From the NCBI GenBank assembly GCA_016841005.1, contig JAEORG010000091.1, positions 1 through 12,095 on the forward strand: a DNA stretch of 12,095 nucleotides, given 5' to 3'. This document shows, piece after piece, positions 12,025 to 12,095 of the stretch. Both the position numbers and the translations under genes were made by a program. Positions within the stretch are counted from its first letter, which is position 1. Each line of letters starts with the position of its first letter. The notes beneath the pieces are model-generated. The model saw only the letters and a list, made by a program, of their open reading frames with translations, searched no databases and was not told where the DNA came from. The DNA comes from Candidatus Thorarchaeota archaeon. GTDB lineage: Archaea > Asgardarchaeota > Thorarchaeia > Thorarchaeales > Thorarchaeaceae.

Positions 12025-12095
12025 GTGAACCGACCGAGTACAAGAACTCTGCAAGGGGACCTTAGACCCAAAATGGGTTCTATTGAACGAACGAA
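12025..12095 (+). CDS. Possible start of a divergent gene cut by the right edge
   Basis: From GTG 12025 the plus strand stays open to the window end, giving about 23 residues (MNRPSTRTLQGDLRPKMGS...); an ATG at 12073 is in the same frame. A TATA-like TATATAAT (11988-11995) would place the transcription start about eight bases before the GTG. The opposite strand is also partly open and the stretch is too short to judge coding character, so this is a weak call. Confidence 0.22.
   Translation, partial: MNRPSTRTLQGDLRPKMGSIERT

Noticed and set aside
1..12095. tRNA, rRNA, CRISPR, insertion sequence or attachment-site signals
   Set aside because: On reading both strands I saw no cloverleaf, no repeat-spacer pattern, no transposase or integrase and no long direct repeats. 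Short RNAs cannot be excluded by eye.

Overview
The window reads as ordinary, densely packed chromosomal DNA of an archaeon. Supporting signs are the archaeal families UPF0282 and DUF4443, an M42 (TET-type) aminopeptidase, a helicase-free XPF/ERCC4 nuclease with tandem helix-hairpin-helix motifs, an archaeal-type myo-inositol-1-phosphate synthase, and A/T-rich TATA-like elements about 25-45 bases before several starts. A complete Rab/Ras-like small GTPase and a SNAP-like helical-repeat protein with a C-terminal winged-helix-like segment point to an Asgard (Promethearchaeota) lineage; Thorarchaeia is a guess, not a demonstration. No tRNA, rRNA, CRISPR array, transposase or integrase was seen, and base composition looks even.

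Left part (1-2562, + strand): the 3' end of a probable NUDIX hydrolase overlaps a UPF0282 metallo-beta-lactamase-fold protein by 4 bases. Three unrecognised genes follow: a small winged-helix-like protein, a protein with an AbrB-like front and an ACT-like back (4-base overlap), and an all-helical protein. Two minus-strand genes converge on them: a tiny CxxC protein, and a SNAP/TPR-like protein ending in a winged-helix-like segment.

Centre (3894-7350): a minus-strand unit of a ribbon-helix-helix regulator, a very compact FtsX-type permease and a LolD/MacB-type ATPase ends in a hairpin plus T-tract terminator. Divergent from the regulator, with TATA-like boxes facing both ways, is the Rab-like GTPase, followed by the M42 aminopeptidase. 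A strong hairpin terminator separates this from the right half.

Right part (7418-11946, all minus strand): the probable reading order is a DUF4430 surface protein, a second membrane-anchored surface protein, an ECF-transporter S component, a DUF4443 winged-helix protein, an ERCC4 nuclease and then inositol-phosphate synthase. The first three form a tight unit that looks like vitamin (perhaps cobalamin) capture and uptake. It is preceded by a good Shine-Dalgarno, a TATA box and a perfect 9-3-9 inverted repeat lying between them, an attractive operator. DUF4443 and ERCC4 are translationally coupled.

Several starts were moved inward from the longest reading frame because Shine-Dalgarno or TATA positions favour it: the regulator at 5385, the SNAP-like protein at 3804, the GTPase at 5592 and the helical protein at 2005. 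No wholly new system is proven. The best leads are the three-gene unknown cluster at 1298-2562, the SNAP-plus-winged-helix protein, the miniature FtsX exporter with its regulator, and the operator-controlled surface-capture operon.
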